A stretch of 64,000 bases of DNA from Mycolicibacterium novocastrense (GTDB taxonomy: Bacteria > Actinomycetota > Actinomycetes > Mycobacteriales > Mycobacteriaceae): assembly GCF_001570485.1 (NCBI RefSeq), contig NZ_BCTA01000036.1:186001-250000 (forward strand), given 5' to 3'. Below the pieces are notes generated by a model, which was not told the DNA's origin, ran no database searches, and saw only the letters and a list, made by a program, of their open reading frames with translations. Made by a program: the position numbers and the translations under genes. How positions within the stretch are numbered: position 1 is the stretch's first letter; each line of letters begins with the position of its first letter. Positions 18,155-27,473 of this stretch are shown here, in pieces.

Positions 18155-20671
18155 TTATGTCGATTGAACGGTAACGCGCGCCTGGACCTGCTCCCGAACC
18201 TGGCTGTACACGTCGACTTCAATCGTGGGTGCAACCCAAAGCGACAGCGCGGCAGCGTAATCGATACGCTCACCTTGTAGGCCGCCAGCCTGCTCGTAGC
18301 ACTTGACTCGGACCGTCATCGCGGAGCCTACACCCGACGCGAAAGCGCTATCAGTTAACCAAGTTTGGTGTTGGACGGTTGTCGCTCCCCGAGTCGCAGC
18401 ATCAGAACTCAGTCCGCTCGCCTTCCCCAGCGTGGGAATGGCTCCTTCCGGCTTCACGAATGAGAGCGCAGCTCGGCGGTACTGACGATGCCGCCAGTTG
18501 ACCGGGGACAACCAGGCCAACGTAGTATCGATCCGTTTGGTTTCCCTGACCCCGAGCCCATCTGGTAATGGGAGTATTAGATCCTGTTCTTCTGACGCGC
18601 CGATGGTTCCAAAAAACAAAAGGACCGCTTCGTTAGTCGCGCATCCTTGGCTGAGATCCCGTCCAAATACACCGTTGCCGAGTAGCAGTTCGGTTGGAAG
18701 GCTCTCGGTTTCGAAGCCATCGAGATCGCTACACCCGTGGATGAGTAGAGCCTTGATCGCGGCGGCCCGGTGGCGACGAGTGATGCTGATTTCGCTAGTA
18801 ATGCCGTCGACTAGGTCATTCAGGCGGCAAGCGTAATGCGAAGTGAGAGCGGCAGCAGCACTTGTGCCACAGATGAAAGTCTCTCGCTGCGCGCTAGGTG
18901 ACGCCACCCGCATTCCGGGCCCAAGGGATGAACCCGGTCTGAATCTGACGGTCGCTGGTTCCACGTCAGGATGTCTGAACACGGCGCGGCCGCCCATCGC
19001 AACGAGGTCGGGTTTCACGCTCCTCCGATATCCCGGCCCAAGCGCGGAGACCGGGCTCACACCGTCTAGCCCATCGAACGGGTCGACTACGTAGCCGGTC
19101 GGTTCCATATTCGAGTTGTCAGCATGCAGAGCGCCGATAGTAATTGCATTGATCGATTCTGCTGGCGCTAGTAACCGCCGGAGGTTTCGTGACCGGGCTT
19201 CCGCATCCAGAACTGCCCGCCGTCGCTCATCCCGCTTGAGCGCCACCACGTCGGAGCTTGTAGCTGGAGTGAGATGCAGCTGGGGGTGGTTACCCGCAGC
19301 TACGACTATCAGGACTCCGTACTCGTAACTGAGCCAATCAAGAATTCGCGCCCAGGAGGACACGATCGATTCGAACGGCGAAGATGGGTCCCCCACCGAC
19401 AAATTAATAATCGTAACCTGCGGAGCCGCGGCGTCTCTTCCGTCCGTGTCTTCGAACAGCTCACGAAATATTCGTTGCATCAGGTCCGGTACGAGCTCAT
19501 AACTCGGCAATTCTTCACTACCATCCGTCGTTTCTGCGGACGGGACTAAGATTGGACGTACGAGAACTGGCGTCATGGTGGGGTTTTGAGCGCTACTACG
19601 ATCACCCCAAATTGCTATCGACGTCATCCACGTGCCGTGCTTCTGTCGTTCGACGGTGTACCCGCTGCCGAGATCATCAGGATCATGGATGATGACGCGT
19701 CCGTCCAGGAGAGGATGGTTTGCCTCCGGCAGGCCATCTAACACGCACAAGATTGGTGCGCCTTGGGGCGTAGGGTCTTCTGCCGCAACGACTTCTGCAT
19801 CGGTTTCATCGCTCGCAGGCGGAATGGCTTGAGCGGAAATCCGTAAGTACATTACGTCAGCTGAAGTCACCAATTGCACTTCGTCGAATTCGCCATCGGC
19901 AAGTTGCCTTAGCACAGTGAGGGGAACCTTGCACTTGATTCCGTGATATCCCACTTCAGGGATGACCACAGATGTCAAGAACTCCCCACCCGCTTGACTG
20001 ATGAGTTCAACCGTGTTCGCCTCGGCGCGCTGCCTTCGATCAGTGGACTCCCTGAACCATAGCTCAATTTCTATGGTGTGCAGTTGATCTGGGATGAGTC
20101 CGTCGAAATACTGGTCCCAATCGATGGCTTTCAGACGATCCACGGGACCCCAAGGTCGAACATCACGCAAGTGTTGGAACAAATCTCTGAGCGGCGACAG
20201 ACCGTACCGAAGAGTTCGATCCGATTTCCATGCGCCCCAGAGGGTCCGCAACTGATCGAAGCTCTGCTGGTTGAGGCAGATCGCATGAAGGCACGATGAG
20301 ATCAATGGATTACGGGGGTTTGCCGCAGTGAGGACGAACTCGTCACTCTCCTCAACAGAATCTTCTACTTCCGTAAGAACCTCGAATCCGAGGGTCTGAG
20401 CTACACCGCTCAGATCGATTTGCTCATCGAGTGCCTCGAAAACCAACACGAGCTGCGGATCCGAGGCTTGGAGTGACTGAGCGAGCTGGATTTGGACGTC
20501 GAAGGCCGCGAGGGCTTCTTGAAAACGCGCGTCTAGCCGAGCAATTCGCTCTTCGACACTTCGGAACGCCACCCTGCCGCCCCCACCCCGTCGAGATGGA
20601 ATCGCCCGGGGTTGGCTGATGGAGCCAAGTATCACCGGGCGAGCAGCTGACCTACCTCCATCCGGATTCAT
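18155..20671 (-). CDS. Subtilisin-like (S8) serine protease, candidate IetS defence effector
   Basis: An 838-residue protein whose central part is a subtilase. Asp312 lies in ILCVLDGLPEANHP, His345 in KHGTWMTS, the oxyanion Asn461 in VVAAGNHP and Ser604 in ICGTSAAAALT, so the triad is complete. The N-terminal about 300 residues have no recognisable motif, and no signal peptide is present, so the protease is probably cytoplasmic. The ATG at 20671 overlaps the AAA+ stop (ATGA), so both are co-translated. An AAA+ ATPase next to a cytosolic S8 protease is the composition of the IetAS antiphage system; assignment to that system is inference from gene content. Codon use is foreign to the host. Confidence 0.82.
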   Translation of the reverse strand: MNPDGGRSAARPVILGSISQPRAIPSRRGGGGRVAFRSVEERIARLDARFQEALAAFDVQIQLAQSLQASDPQLVLVFEALDEQIDLSGVAQTLGFEVLTEVEDSVEESDEFVLTAANPRNPLISSCLHAICLNQQSFDQLRTLWGAWKSDRTLRYGLSPLRDLFQHLRDVRPWGPVDRLKAIDWDQYFDGLIPDQLHTIEIELWFRESTDRRQRAEANTVELISQAGGEFLTSVVIPEVGYHGIKCKVPLTVLRQLADGEFDEVQLVTSADVMYLRISAQAIPPASDETDAEVVAAEDPTPQGAPILCVLDGLPEANHPLLDGRVIIHDPDDLGSGYTVERQKHGTWMTSIAIWGDRSSAQNPTMTPVLVRPILVPSAETTDGSEELPSYELVPDLMQRIFRELFEDTDGRDAAAPQVTIINLSVGDPSSPFESIVSSWARILDWLSYEYGVLIVVAAGNHPQLHLTPATSSDVVALKRDERRRAVLDAEARSRNLRRLLAPAESINAITIGALHADNSNMEPTGYVVDPFDGLDGVSPVSALGPGYRRSVKPDLVAMGGRAVFRHPDVEPATVRFRPGSSLGPGMRVASPSAQRETFICGTSAAAALTSHYACRLNDLVDGITSEISITRRHRAAAIKALLIHGCSDLDGFETESLPTELLLGNGVFGRDLSQGCATNEAVLLFFGTIGASEEQDLILPLPDGLGVRETKRIDTTLAWLSPVNWRHRQYRRAALSFVKPEGAIPTLGKASGLSSDAATRGATTVQHQTWLTDSAFASGVGSAMTVRVKCYEQAGGLQGERIDYAAALSLWVAPTIEVDVYSQVREQVQARVTVQST

Positions 20672-21645
20672 CTGTCCTTGACGCCTACCCTCAGCGCCCA
20701 CTGGTCAAGGACCTGCTGGGTCACTCTCCGGGCGTCCGGCTCAGGGCCAGTAAGAATCAAACGGCGTTGAACATCGCGTGCAAAGTCTTCAAGTTCTGCG
20801 AAACTAACATCGCGGAGCCGATCAGCGATTGTGCGCGGTGTAAGGCCAAGTTCCACTCCAGTGCGAGCGGTCCATGCCTTCAACCATTCGATCTTCGCCG
20901 AACGCGTTGGTTGAGGCAGTTCCAAGCGGAGTTGCATTCGTCGCCACACGGCGCGATCCAGCAACTCGGCGTGATTCGTAGCTGCTACCACGATGACATG
21001 GCTTGGCAGACGGTCGACTTGCAGTAGCAACGAGCTCACAACACGCTTTATCTCACCTGTCTCGTGGGTGTCCCCACGTTCTTTTGCAACAGCGTCAAAC
21101 TCGTCGAAAAACAGGACACACGGCCTAACGCGGACAGCCGCAAAGAGGGCCTCCATGCGTGAAGCGGTCTCACCGAGGTAACTGCCGATCAGCCCTTCAT
21201 AGCGAACCGTCAGCAAGGGAACGGCAAGTTCAGTCGCGATAGCCTCAGCCAGTGTCGTCTTACCGCCGCCCGCGGGACCCACTAACAGGAGCCGATGCCG
21301 TGGTTCTACCCCGTGGCTCCGCAAGAGATCGCGACGGTGATGTTCCTCGATGAGTTCATTGATTCCCGAACGCACCGCAGGGAGCAAAACTAGGTCTGAG
21401 ACACGGCGCTCGGGCTCTTGTTCGTAATAGAGCTTTCCAGCGTCGTCGTTCCGGGCCAACGTTGTGACGTTGGCCCCCGAATAGGGCCTTCGTCGGGTTA
21501 GTGCGTCAGCAAGCTGTGAAGCGAGAATGCCATGCTTCTTCCCTTCTTCTTCAGCGATTAGGGCCTCCGCTGCGCGACGAAAAGCCAACTCATCACCCCC
21601 GGCCCCAGACCGAACGAGCGCGAGAAGCAGATCCGCTCGAGCCAT
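20668..21645 (-). CDS. AAA+ ATPase, candidate IetA partner of the S8 protease
   Basis: A 325-residue single-domain AAA+ ATPase. Walker A is GPAGGGKT (123-130), pore-loop-like GSYLGET (154-160), Walker B CVLFFDEFD (176-184), sensor 1 AATN (221-224) and an arginine pair at 235-236 (WRRM). The FtsH/ClpX-like core is preceded by about 110 residues of helical N-domain. No membrane segment is seen. A strong SD (GGAGGGG) sits 2 bases before the ATG. The gene comes first and the protease second, coupled by ATGA, suggesting that the ATPase feeds or activates the protease. A perfect inverted repeat lies upstream. Composition is lower in GC than the chromosome. Confidence 0.84.
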   Translation of the reverse strand: MARADLLLALVRSGAGGDELAFRRAAEALIAEEEGKKHGILASQLADALTRRRPYSGANVTTLARNDDAGKLYYEQEPERRVSDLVLLPAVRSGINELIEEHHRRDLLRSHGVEPRHRLLLVGPAGGGKTTLAEAIATELAVPLLTVRYEGLIGSYLGETASRMEALFAAVRVRPCVLFFDEFDAVAKERGDTHETGEIKRVVSSLLLQVDRLPSHVIVVAATNHAELLDRAVWRRMQLRLELPQPTRSAKIEWLKAWTARTGVELGLTPRTIADRLRDVSFAELEDFARDVQRRLILTGPEPDARRVTQQVLDQWALRVGVKDR

Positions 21646-21667
21646 TACCCCTCCATGCGGGTCAATT

Positions 21668-21718
21668 CGCTACCCTGGTCGACATCGTTGCAGAGAGCCA
21701 CAGACATGCAGGGTAGCG
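21668..21718. promoter_or_regulatory. Perfect 10-bp inverted repeat upstream of the AAA+ gene
   Basis: CGCTACCCTG at 21668-21677 and its exact complement CAGGGTAGCG at 21709-21718 are separated by 31 bases and end 23 bases upstream of the AAA+ start. The spacing of three helical turns would place two regulator half sites on one face of DNA across the promoter. No regulator gene is visible in the island. Confidence 0.45.
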
Positions 21719-21839
21719 ACACCAACCGACTACACAAAGCGAAGTAGCTGGGCGAGGCTTACTTAGTCAACACCACACGCATCTGCAACGAGCCGGCCCG
21801 CAGGCAGGCGACGTCTCCGGGCACGTAGGCGCTTGGGCA

Positions 21840-22010
21840 ATGTGGGTCAACCGTCGGCTTCAACATCCCGTCGTCCTGCCCTTGGGGCCCATCACCGGCG
21901 CCGGTCTCGCCAAGACCAACGCGCTCAAGCAGCCCGGCGGCCGCTACGCCTTGCAGACGATGTGCGAGGGCGGCGGCATGGCCAACGCCACCATCATCGA
22001 ACGGCTCTAA
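21840..22010 (+). pseudogene. Decayed 3' fragment of a second thiolase
   Basis: Reading in frame to the TAA at 22008-22010 gives HPVVLPLGPITGAGLAKTN, then ALKQPGGRYALQT and the end ATIIERL. This matches the C-terminus of the intact thiolase at 16790-17971, but a 25-codon stretch that includes the catalytic GHPxGxSG is missing between AKTN and AL. Similarity fades upstream of about 21840. The remaining codons differ from the intact gene mostly at third positions, so the fragment is a diverged homologue rather than a fresh duplication. Its stop overlaps that of the next convergent gene. Confidence 0.85.
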
Positions 22011-22429
22011 GAGCGGGCGAGCTCGAAGACCGGGATGACCCGGCTCGTCTTCGCCTGGTACTTGGCGAACACCGGCGCGACCTCGACCAGCTTCGGGTAG
22101 AGCGCATCACGCTCCTCGCGAGGTAGCTCGCGCGCGGTGGCGTCGTAATCAGTGGCACCGATCTCGATGTGGACTTGCGGGTGGGCGCGCATGTTTTGCA
22201 CCCACGCCGGGTCCTTGTCGGCGCCGGCGAACGACCCGACGACGTAGATCCTGTCGTCGACGCCGAAGTACGCCAACGGTGACAGCCGAGGCTGACCAGA
22301 CTTCGCACCGGTGGTGTGCAACAGCAGGAGGTTGCCGCCCTCGAACGGTCCGCCTACCTTGCCACCGTTGGAGCGGAACTCGTCGACGATGTCGGCATTG
22401 AGGTCCTTGATATTGGGGATCTCGGTCAT
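22007..22429 (-). CDS. Nitroreductase-family deazaflavin (F420)-dependent protein
   Basis: A 140-residue split-barrel protein of the Ddn/FDOR-A group, which binds coenzyme F420 and reduces diverse substrates in mycobacteria. Visible hallmarks are VGGPFEGGNLLLLHTTGAKSGQPRLSPLAYF, VVGSFAGADKDPAWVQNMRAHPQVHIEIG and the C-terminal YQAKTSRVIPVFEL. The ATG at 22429 has GGAGAAG about 6 bases upstream; a much longer in-frame opening on the same strand is not conserved. The TAG overlaps the TAA of the thiolase remnant. Membrane anchoring is not predicted. Confidence 0.88.
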   Translation of the reverse strand: MTEIPNIKDLNADIVDEFRSNGGKVGGPFEGGNLLLLHTTGAKSGQPRLSPLAYFGVDDRIYVVGSFAGADKDPAWVQNMRAHPQVHIEIGATDYDATARELPREERDALYPKLVEVAPVFAKYQAKTSRVIPVFELARS

Positions 22430-22486
22430 TTCTTCTCCAAGTCCCAGTGTGGTCCTCGCTATTCCGCATCCGCATAATCGACAACC

Positions 22487-23281
22487 ATGCGGGTGATAGT
22501 GACGGGCGGTAACAGCGGCGTCGGCAAGGCCACGGCGGCGGCACTGGCGGCCGACGGCCACAGCGTGCTCATCGCCTGTCGCGATGTGGACAAGGGCCGT
22601 CGGGTCGCGTCCGAGATGACCGGTGACGTCGAGGTGGCCGCCCTCGACCTCGCCGACCTGGCCAGCGTGCGCTCGTTCGCCGATTCCGTCGAATCCGTTG
22701 ATGTGCTGGTGAACAACGCCGGCGTGATGGGCATGCCGCTGACGCGCACCACCGACGGTTTCGAATCGCACATCGGCATCAATCATCTCGGCCACTTCGC
22801 GTTGACGTGCCTGCTGGCCGACCGGATCACCGACCGGGTGATCTCGGTGGCGAGCGCGACGTACCTGTTCGCGACTTTGCATCTCGACGACTTGAACTGG
22901 CATCGCCGCAAGTACTCGAAGTGGAGCGCCTACGGCGAATCCAAGTTGGCCAACCTCCTGTTCGTCGCCGAGTTGGCCAATCGGGGTGTGCGCGCCTACG
23001 CCACCGACCCCGGCTCCACCGACACCGACATCACCCGATCGCTCGGAATGGGTGAGCATCAACGGATCCGTCGCCTGATGCACACCCCCGCCCAGGGGGC
23101 CCGGGCCACCTTGCAGGCGGTGACGACCGACCTGCCCAGTGGGACCTATCTGGCGCCGCGGTTCAATCAGCTCGGCAGGCCCAAGGTCACCCGGTTGCGA
23201 CGCAAGGCCGTCGATCCGGCGACGGCCCGCCGCCTGTGGGCCGCGTCGGCCGAACTCACCGGCTGCGCCTGGCCGCGCTGA
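22487..23281 (+). CDS. Short-chain dehydrogenase/reductase (retinol-dehydrogenase-like)
   Basis: A 264-residue SDR of the group that includes mycobacterial Rv0068/Rv0439c-type proteins. The Rossmann motif is TGGNSGVGKATAAALA, followed by NNAGVMGMP, HLGHFALT, catalytic Ser in RVISVASATY and YGESK. A distinctive C-terminal segment LPSGTYLAPRFNQLGRP is typical of these proteins. Substrate unknown. It is divergent from the F420-dependent gene, with 57 bases between starts, and its TGA abuts the stop of the following convergent gene. Confidence 0.87.
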   Translation: MRVIVTGGNSGVGKATAAALAADGHSVLIACRDVDKGRRVASEMTGDVEVAALDLADLASVRSFADSVESVDVLVNNAGVMGMPLTRTTDGFESHIGINHLGHFALTCLLADRITDRVISVASATYLFATLHLDDLNWHRRKYSKWSAYGESKLANLLFVAELANRGVRAYATDPGSTDTDITRSLGMGEHQRIRRLMHTPAQGARATLQAVTTDLPSGTYLAPRFNQLGRPKVTRLRRKAVDPATARRLWAASAELTGCAWPR

Positions 23282-24148
23282 TCAGTCCTTCTGTCGCCAC
23301 CACGCGACGACGTACAGCACCATCGCCGCCGCCAGCGCGATCAGCACCCACAGGACCACCGCCAGGTCGATCCAGGCGCCGGCCGGCGGCGCACCGGGCA
23401 ACAGGTTCCGCAGCGGCACCACCGCGAACAACATCGCCGCGAACCAGGTCGTCAACGGCGGCAGGAACTTTCGTCGTCCCAGCACCGTCTCGATCGCCAC
23501 GAACAGTGCAGCCGCGGGCAGCGCGAGCAACACCAGCAGGACCCCGACGTCGAACGCGAGCGCTCCCCTGGTGCGCTCCATCGTGAAACGCACGGTCGAC
23601 ACCCCCTCGGCGGTGCCTTGTTCGGTGTGGACGTCCCATCCGTTGATCTGCCCTGCGACGACGATGCCCGCCACGATCGGGCGTTGCTCCGGGCCGTCGC
23701 CCGAGAAAGCCTGCACGCCGATGATGTCGGTGGTGAACCTGTCGAACGGCCAGTCATCAGGGTCACCGACGGCGACCAGCTGGGTCGTCGTGTCATTGGC
23801 GGACAAAGCGGGGTGGACGTAGATCAGCTCGCCGGAGCTGGTCCACGAGCTCAGGCGGATCGTGACGTCGTCGGTTGCGCCGGTCTGCAGCTCCGGGCCG
23901 GGGTGCAGCAGGACGTCGACGACGAACCGGTTCTGCACCGCATTCATCTCCCGCAGCCGGATGATGACGACGGTTTCGCCGGTGACCGAGGGCTCGGAGA
24001 ACTGGAAATGTCGGTGCTCGGGCTCCAGCAGGGCGTATCCCACCAGGGAGCCGATGTAGACGGCGATGACCGCGACCACCGTCGTCACGACGGTGACCCG
24101 TCGCCGCCTGGGCGTGCCTGATGGCGCCGACGGAACCGCACCTGTCAC
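23282..24148 (-). CDS. DUF4436 membrane protein
   Basis: A 288-residue membrane protein of the actinobacterial DUF4436 family. One helix lies at about residues 18-40. An exported beta-rich domain follows (FSEPSVTGETVVIIRLREMNAVQNRF; VDVLLHPG; DDWPFDRFTTDIIGVQA), and then three C-terminal helices between about 200 and 280. No catalytic motif is seen and the function is unknown. The GTG/ATG choice is supported by the basic cytoplasmic start before the first helix. It is convergent with the SDR, with no intergenic base between stops, and runs codirectionally with aspS upstream. Confidence 0.83.
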   Translation of the reverse strand: MTGAVPSAPSGTPRRRRVTVVTTVVAVIAVYIGSLVGYALLEPEHRHFQFSEPSVTGETVVIIRLREMNAVQNRFVVDVLLHPGPELQTGATDDVTIRLSSWTSSGELIYVHPALSANDTTTQLVAVGDPDDWPFDRFTTDIIGVQAFSGDGPEQRPIVAGIVVAGQINGWDVHTEQGTAEGVSTVRFTMERTRGALAFDVGVLLVLLALPAAALFVAIETVLGRRKFLPPLTTWFAAMLFAVVPLRNLLPGAPPAGAWIDLAVVLWVLIALAAAMVLYVVAWWRQKD

Positions 24149-24194
24149 GCGCGGATCGTAGCCTCAGTGGCGACTGATCCGACGCGGATTGGAT

Positions 24195-25961
24195 TCAGTC
24201 GGTCTTCGGCTTGGCGTCGATTCCGGATTCCTTGCGCTGCTGCGGGGTGATCGGCGCCGGTGCACCCGTCAACGGGTCGACACCACCGCCGGACTTCGGG
24301 AACGCGATCACTTCGCGGATCGAGTCCGCACCGGCCAGCAGCGCGGTGGTGCGGTCCCACCCGAAGGCCAGGCCGCCGTGCGGCGGCGCGCCAAAGGTGA
24401 ACGCCTCCAACAGGAATCCGAACTTCTCCTCGGCCTCGGCCTTGTCGATACCCATCACCGCGAACACCCGCTCCTGGATGTCGCGGCGGTGGATACGGAT
24501 CGAGCCGCCGCCGATCTCGTTGCCGTTGCACACCACGTCGTAGGCGTCGGCCAGCACGCTGCCCGGATCGCTGTCGATGCGGTCTTCGAACTCGGGTTTG
24601 GGCGCGGTGAACGCGTGGTGCACCGCGGTCCACGCTCCGGACCCGACCGCGACGTCGCCGTGTGCCGTCGCGTCATCGGCGGGCTCGAACAGCGGCGGGT
24701 CCACCACCCACGTGAACGCCCAGGCGTTCGGGTCGATCATGTCGAGCCGTTTGGCGATCTCGGTGCGCACCGCGCCGAGCAGCGCCCGCGAACTCTTCGC
24801 CGGACCCGCCGAGAAGAACACGCAGTCACCGGGCTTCGCGCCGACGTGGGCGGCCAGGCCCTCACGTTCGGCGTCCGACAGATTCTTGGCCACCGGGCCG
24901 CTCAGCGTGCCGTCCTCGCCGACGAGCACGTAGGCCAGCCCCTTGTGCCCCCGCTGTTTGGCGAAGTCCTGCCAGGCGTCCAGGGTGCGGCGGGGCTGGG
25001 AGGCGCCGCCGGGCATGACGACGGCGCCCACGTACGGCGCCTGAAACACCCGGAACGGGGTGTCTTTGAAGAACTCGGCACACTCGACGAGTTCGAGTCC
25101 GAACCTCAGATCGGGCTTGTCCGAACCGAACCGGCGCATCGCGTCGGCGTACGTGATCCGCGGCAGCGGCAGGGGTACGTCGTAGCCGATCAACCGCCAC
25201 AGCGCCGCGACGATCTCCTCGGAGACGGCGATCACGTCCTCGGAGTCGACGAAGCTCATCTCGAGGTCCAGCTGGGTGAATTCGGGCTGGCGGTCCGCGC
25301 GGAAATCCTCGTCGCGGTAGCAGCGCGCGATCTGGTAGTAGCGCTCCATGCCCGCGACCATCAGCAGCTGCTTGAACAGCTGCGGGCTCTGCGGCAACGC
25401 GTAGAACGAGCCGGGCTGCAGCCGTGCGGGGACCAGGAAGTCGCGCGCACCCTCGGGGGTCGAGCGCGTCATCGTGGGGGTCTCGATCTCGACGAAGTCG
25501 TGCCGCTCGAGCACCTCGCGGGCGGCGGCGTTCACCTTGGAGCGCAGCCGGATCGCGTGGCCGGGTTCATCGCGCCGCAGGTCGAGGTAGCGGTACTTCA
25601 GGCGCGCCTCTTCGCCGGGCTGCTCGTCGAGCTGGAACGGCAGCGGCGCGCTCTCCCCCAGCACGGTCAGCGACGTCGCGTTGACCTCGATCTCGCCGGT
25701 CGCGATGTCGGGGTTGGCGTTGCCTTCGGGGCGGATCTCCACGACGCCGTCGACGGCGATGCAGAACTCGGCGCGTAATCGGTGCGCCGACTCCAAGACA
25801 ACCGCTTCGCGGAACACGACCTGCGACACCCCCGACGCGTCGCGCAGATCGATGAAGATGACGCCGCCGTGGTCGCGCCGACGCGCCACCCAGCCGGCCA
25901 ACGTCACCTTCTGACCGGCGCCGGCGGGCCGCAACGATCCGGCGGCATGACTGCGCAGCAC
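24195..25961 (-). CDS. aspS: Aspartyl-tRNA(Asx) synthetase
   Basis: A 588-residue class IIb synthetase (Rv2572c counterpart). The N-terminal OB fold shows [26 protein letters not shown]. Motif 1 is in [20 protein letters not shown], motif 2 in [23 protein letters not shown], and motif 3 in [16 protein letters not shown]. Mycobacterial AspS is non-discriminating and also makes Asp-tRNA-Asn for the GatCAB pathway; this is family knowledge, not read from the sequence. The GTG at 25961 (VLRSHAAG) has AGGAG 6 bases upstream, which settles the start; the longer open frame is not conserved. Confidence 0.97.
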   Translation of the reverse strand: MLRSHAAGSLRPAGAGQKVTLAGWVARRRDHGGVIFIDLRDASGVSQVVFREAVVLESAHRLRAEFCIAVDGVVEIRPEGNANPDIATGEIEVNATSLTVLGESAPLPFQLDEQPGEEARLKYRYLDLRRDEPGHAIRLRSKVNAAAREVLERHDFVEIETPTMTRSTPEGARDFLVPARLQPGSFYALPQSPQLFKQLLMVAGMERYYQIARCYRDEDFRADRQPEFTQLDLEMSFVDSEDVIAVSEEIVAALWRLIGYDVPLPLPRITYADAMRRFGSDKPDLRFGLELVECAEFFKDTPFRVFQAPYVGAVVMPGGASQPRRTLDAWQDFAKQRGHKGLAYVLVGEDGTLSGPVAKNLSDAEREGLAAHVGAKPGDCVFFSAGPAKSSRALLGAVRTEIAKRLDMIDPNAWAFTWVVDPPLFEPADDATAHGDVAVGSGAWTAVHHAFTAPKPEFEDRIDSDPGSVLADAYDVVCNGNEIGGGSIRIHRRDIQERVFAVMGIDKAEAEEKFGFLLEAFTFGAPPHGGLAFGWDRTTALLAGADSIREVIAFPKSGGGVDPLTGAPAPITPQQRKESGIDAKPKTD

Positions 25962-26039
25962 TGAGACTCCTGAGGAAATCGCCTGACAAGACAACTGCCC
26001 AAGTGTAGAGGGGTGCGGTTCGCCGGTAACTTGGCGTTC

Positions 26040-26924
26040 ATGCCTAGTCGCGTCGCCCTCGTCGGGCCCGGGGCGATCGGTTCGACCGTGGCGGCTCTGT
26101 TGTATGCGGCCGGTCACGCGGTGACGCTGTGCGGACGGACACCGCGCGACTCGATCGAGGTCAGGCCCGACGACGGCGATCCGATCGTGGTGCCCGGTCC
26201 GGTGCTGACCGACCCCGCCGACGTCGACGAGCCGGTCGACGTCGTGCTACTGGCGGTCAAGGACACCCAAAACGAGCAGTCGGCGGGGTGGCTGGCGAAG
26301 TTGTGCGACGACCGCACCGTGGTGTGTGCGCTGCAGAACGGTGTCGAACAGCTCGAGCGCGTCGGCCGCTTCTGCCCTGCATCGACGGTTGTGCCTGCGG
26401 CCGTATGGGTTTCGGCCGAGCCGACGCCGCAGGGTCATGTCTGGTTACGCACCGGAGCGCGGCTGGTGTTACCCGACACGGCAGGCGCGCAGACGTTGGC
26501 AGACCTGTTCGCCGGCAGCGCGGTGGCGGTCGAGATCGATCCGAACTTTCTCGACGCCGCCTGGCACAAGCTCCTGGTCAACGCGGTGGTGGGGTTCATG
26601 GTGCTCAGCGGTCGCCGCTCGGGCATGTTCCGGCGCGACGACGTCGACGGCCTTGCCCGCCGTTATCTGGCCGAGTGCCTCGCCGTCGCGCGGGCCGAGG
26701 GCGCCACGTTGGGCGACGAGGTGGCCGACATCGTCGGCCTGCTCGCCAAGTCCCCGGAGGACATCACCACGTCGATGCTGACCGACCGCGAGGCCGGCCG
26801 GACGTTGGAGTGGGACATCCGCAACGGGGTGATCGCCCGCAAGGGCGCCGAGCACGGGTTGAGCACGCCGATCAGCGATGTGCTGGTGCCGCTGCTGGCG
26901 GCGGCCAGCGACGGACCTGGCTAG
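26040..26924 (+). CDS. 2-dehydropantoate 2-reductase-like (ApbA/PanE family) oxidoreductase
   Basis: A 294-residue NADP-binding protein (Rv2573 counterpart). The Rossmann motif is [31 protein letters not shown] and [10 protein letters not shown] follow; the catalytic lysine is in [14 protein letters not shown], and the conserved serine/aspartate region is [17 protein letters not shown]. Whether it truly makes pantoate is uncertain, since the family includes other ketoacid reductases. The ATG at 26040 gives [11 protein letters not shown]. It lies divergent from aspS with a 78-base gap. It could be co-transcribed with the following SRPBCC gene. Confidence 0.84.
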   Translation: MPSRVALVGPGAIGSTVAALLYAAGHAVTLCGRTPRDSIEVRPDDGDPIVVPGPVLTDPADVDEPVDVVLLAVKDTQNEQSAGWLAKLCDDRTVVCALQNGVEQLERVGRFCPASTVVPAAVWVSAEPTPQGHVWLRTGARLVLPDTAGAQTLADLFAGSAVAVEIDPNFLDAAWHKLLVNAVVGFMVLSGRRSGMFRRDDVDGLARRYLAECLAVARAEGATLGDEVADIVGLLAKSPEDITTSMLTDREAGRTLEWDIRNGVIARKGAEHGLSTPISDVLVPLLAAASDGPG

Positions 26925-26960
26925 ACCTGGGCTCTGACTAGACACCGTCCTTTACTGTGT

Positions 26961-27461
26961 ATGCCCATGCAGCAGTGTGAACGCGTCTACCTGGGCTTCA
27001 TCGAGAGCGCGCCGTTCCGGTTCGTCAGCACCGTCGACCTCGCGATCACACCCGAACAACTCTTCGAGGTGCTCGCGGACGCGGAGTCATGGCCGCACTG
27101 GGCCACCGTGATCACCGAGGTCACATGGACCAGCCCCGAACCACGCGGTGTCGGCACCACCCGAACGGTGAAAATGCGCGGCGGCATCGTCGGCGACGAG
27201 GAGTTTCTCGCCTGGGAGCCCTACACTCACATGGCTTTTCGGTTCAATGAGGCCTCGACCGGAAGTATCGCGGCGTTCGCCGAGGATTACCGGGTCGTGC
27301 CGACGCCGCAGGGCTGCCACCTGACGTGGGTGATGGCGATGAAACCCCACGGCGCCGCCGCCCGGATCGGGATGACGCTCGGCAAGCCGGTGATGGGCTG
27401 GCTGTTCCAGAAGTTCCTGTACAACCTGCGCGACTATGCCGCCAACCGCTTCGGGGCCTGA
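26961..27461 (+). CDS. SRPBCC-family protein (Rv2574-like)
   Basis: A 166-residue START-like protein. Hallmarks are VDLAITPEQLFEVLADAESWPHWATVI, WTSPEPRGVGTTRTVKM and, near the end, MTLGKPVMGWLFQKFLYNLRDYAANRF. Members bind lipids or polyketides; no ligand is known. Gene order (PanE-like, then this gene, then a divergent metallopeptidase region) matches Rv2573-Rv2575. ATG codons at 26961 and 26967 are both possible and differ by two residues. Confidence 0.85.
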   Translation: MPMQQCERVYLGFIESAPFRFVSTVDLAITPEQLFEVLADAESWPHWATVITEVTWTSPEPRGVGTTRTVKMRGGIVGDEEFLAWEPYTHMAFRFNEASTGSIAAFAEDYRVVPTPQGCHLTWVMAMKPHGAAARIGMTLGKPVMGWLFQKFLYNLRDYAANRFGA

Positions 27462-27473
27462 CCTCTCGGCGGC

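Larger units (their letters stand above)
17972..21839. other. Low-GC accessory island carrying an AAA+/S8 protease pair (boundaries approximate)
   Basis: Between the intact thiolase stop and a decayed second thiolase 3' end lies about 3.9 kb whose base composition is visibly poorer in G+C (near 50-55 %) than the flanks. Codon use differs too (many AGT, ATT, TTG, GAA). It holds two coding genes on the minus strand and no integrase, transposase or tRNA, so the mode of entry is not visible. The 183 bases from 17972 to 18154 contain nothing recognisable. Bases 21719-21839 likewise show no gene. Confidence 0.65.

Noticed and set aside
17989..18174. 61-codon open frame between the thiolase and the protease
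   Set aside because: No ribosome-binding site, no recognisable motif, overlaps the protease end on the other strand.
24189..25778. 529-codon plus-strand open frame opposite aspS
   Set aside because: Antisense to a certain synthetase gene; no family resemblance.
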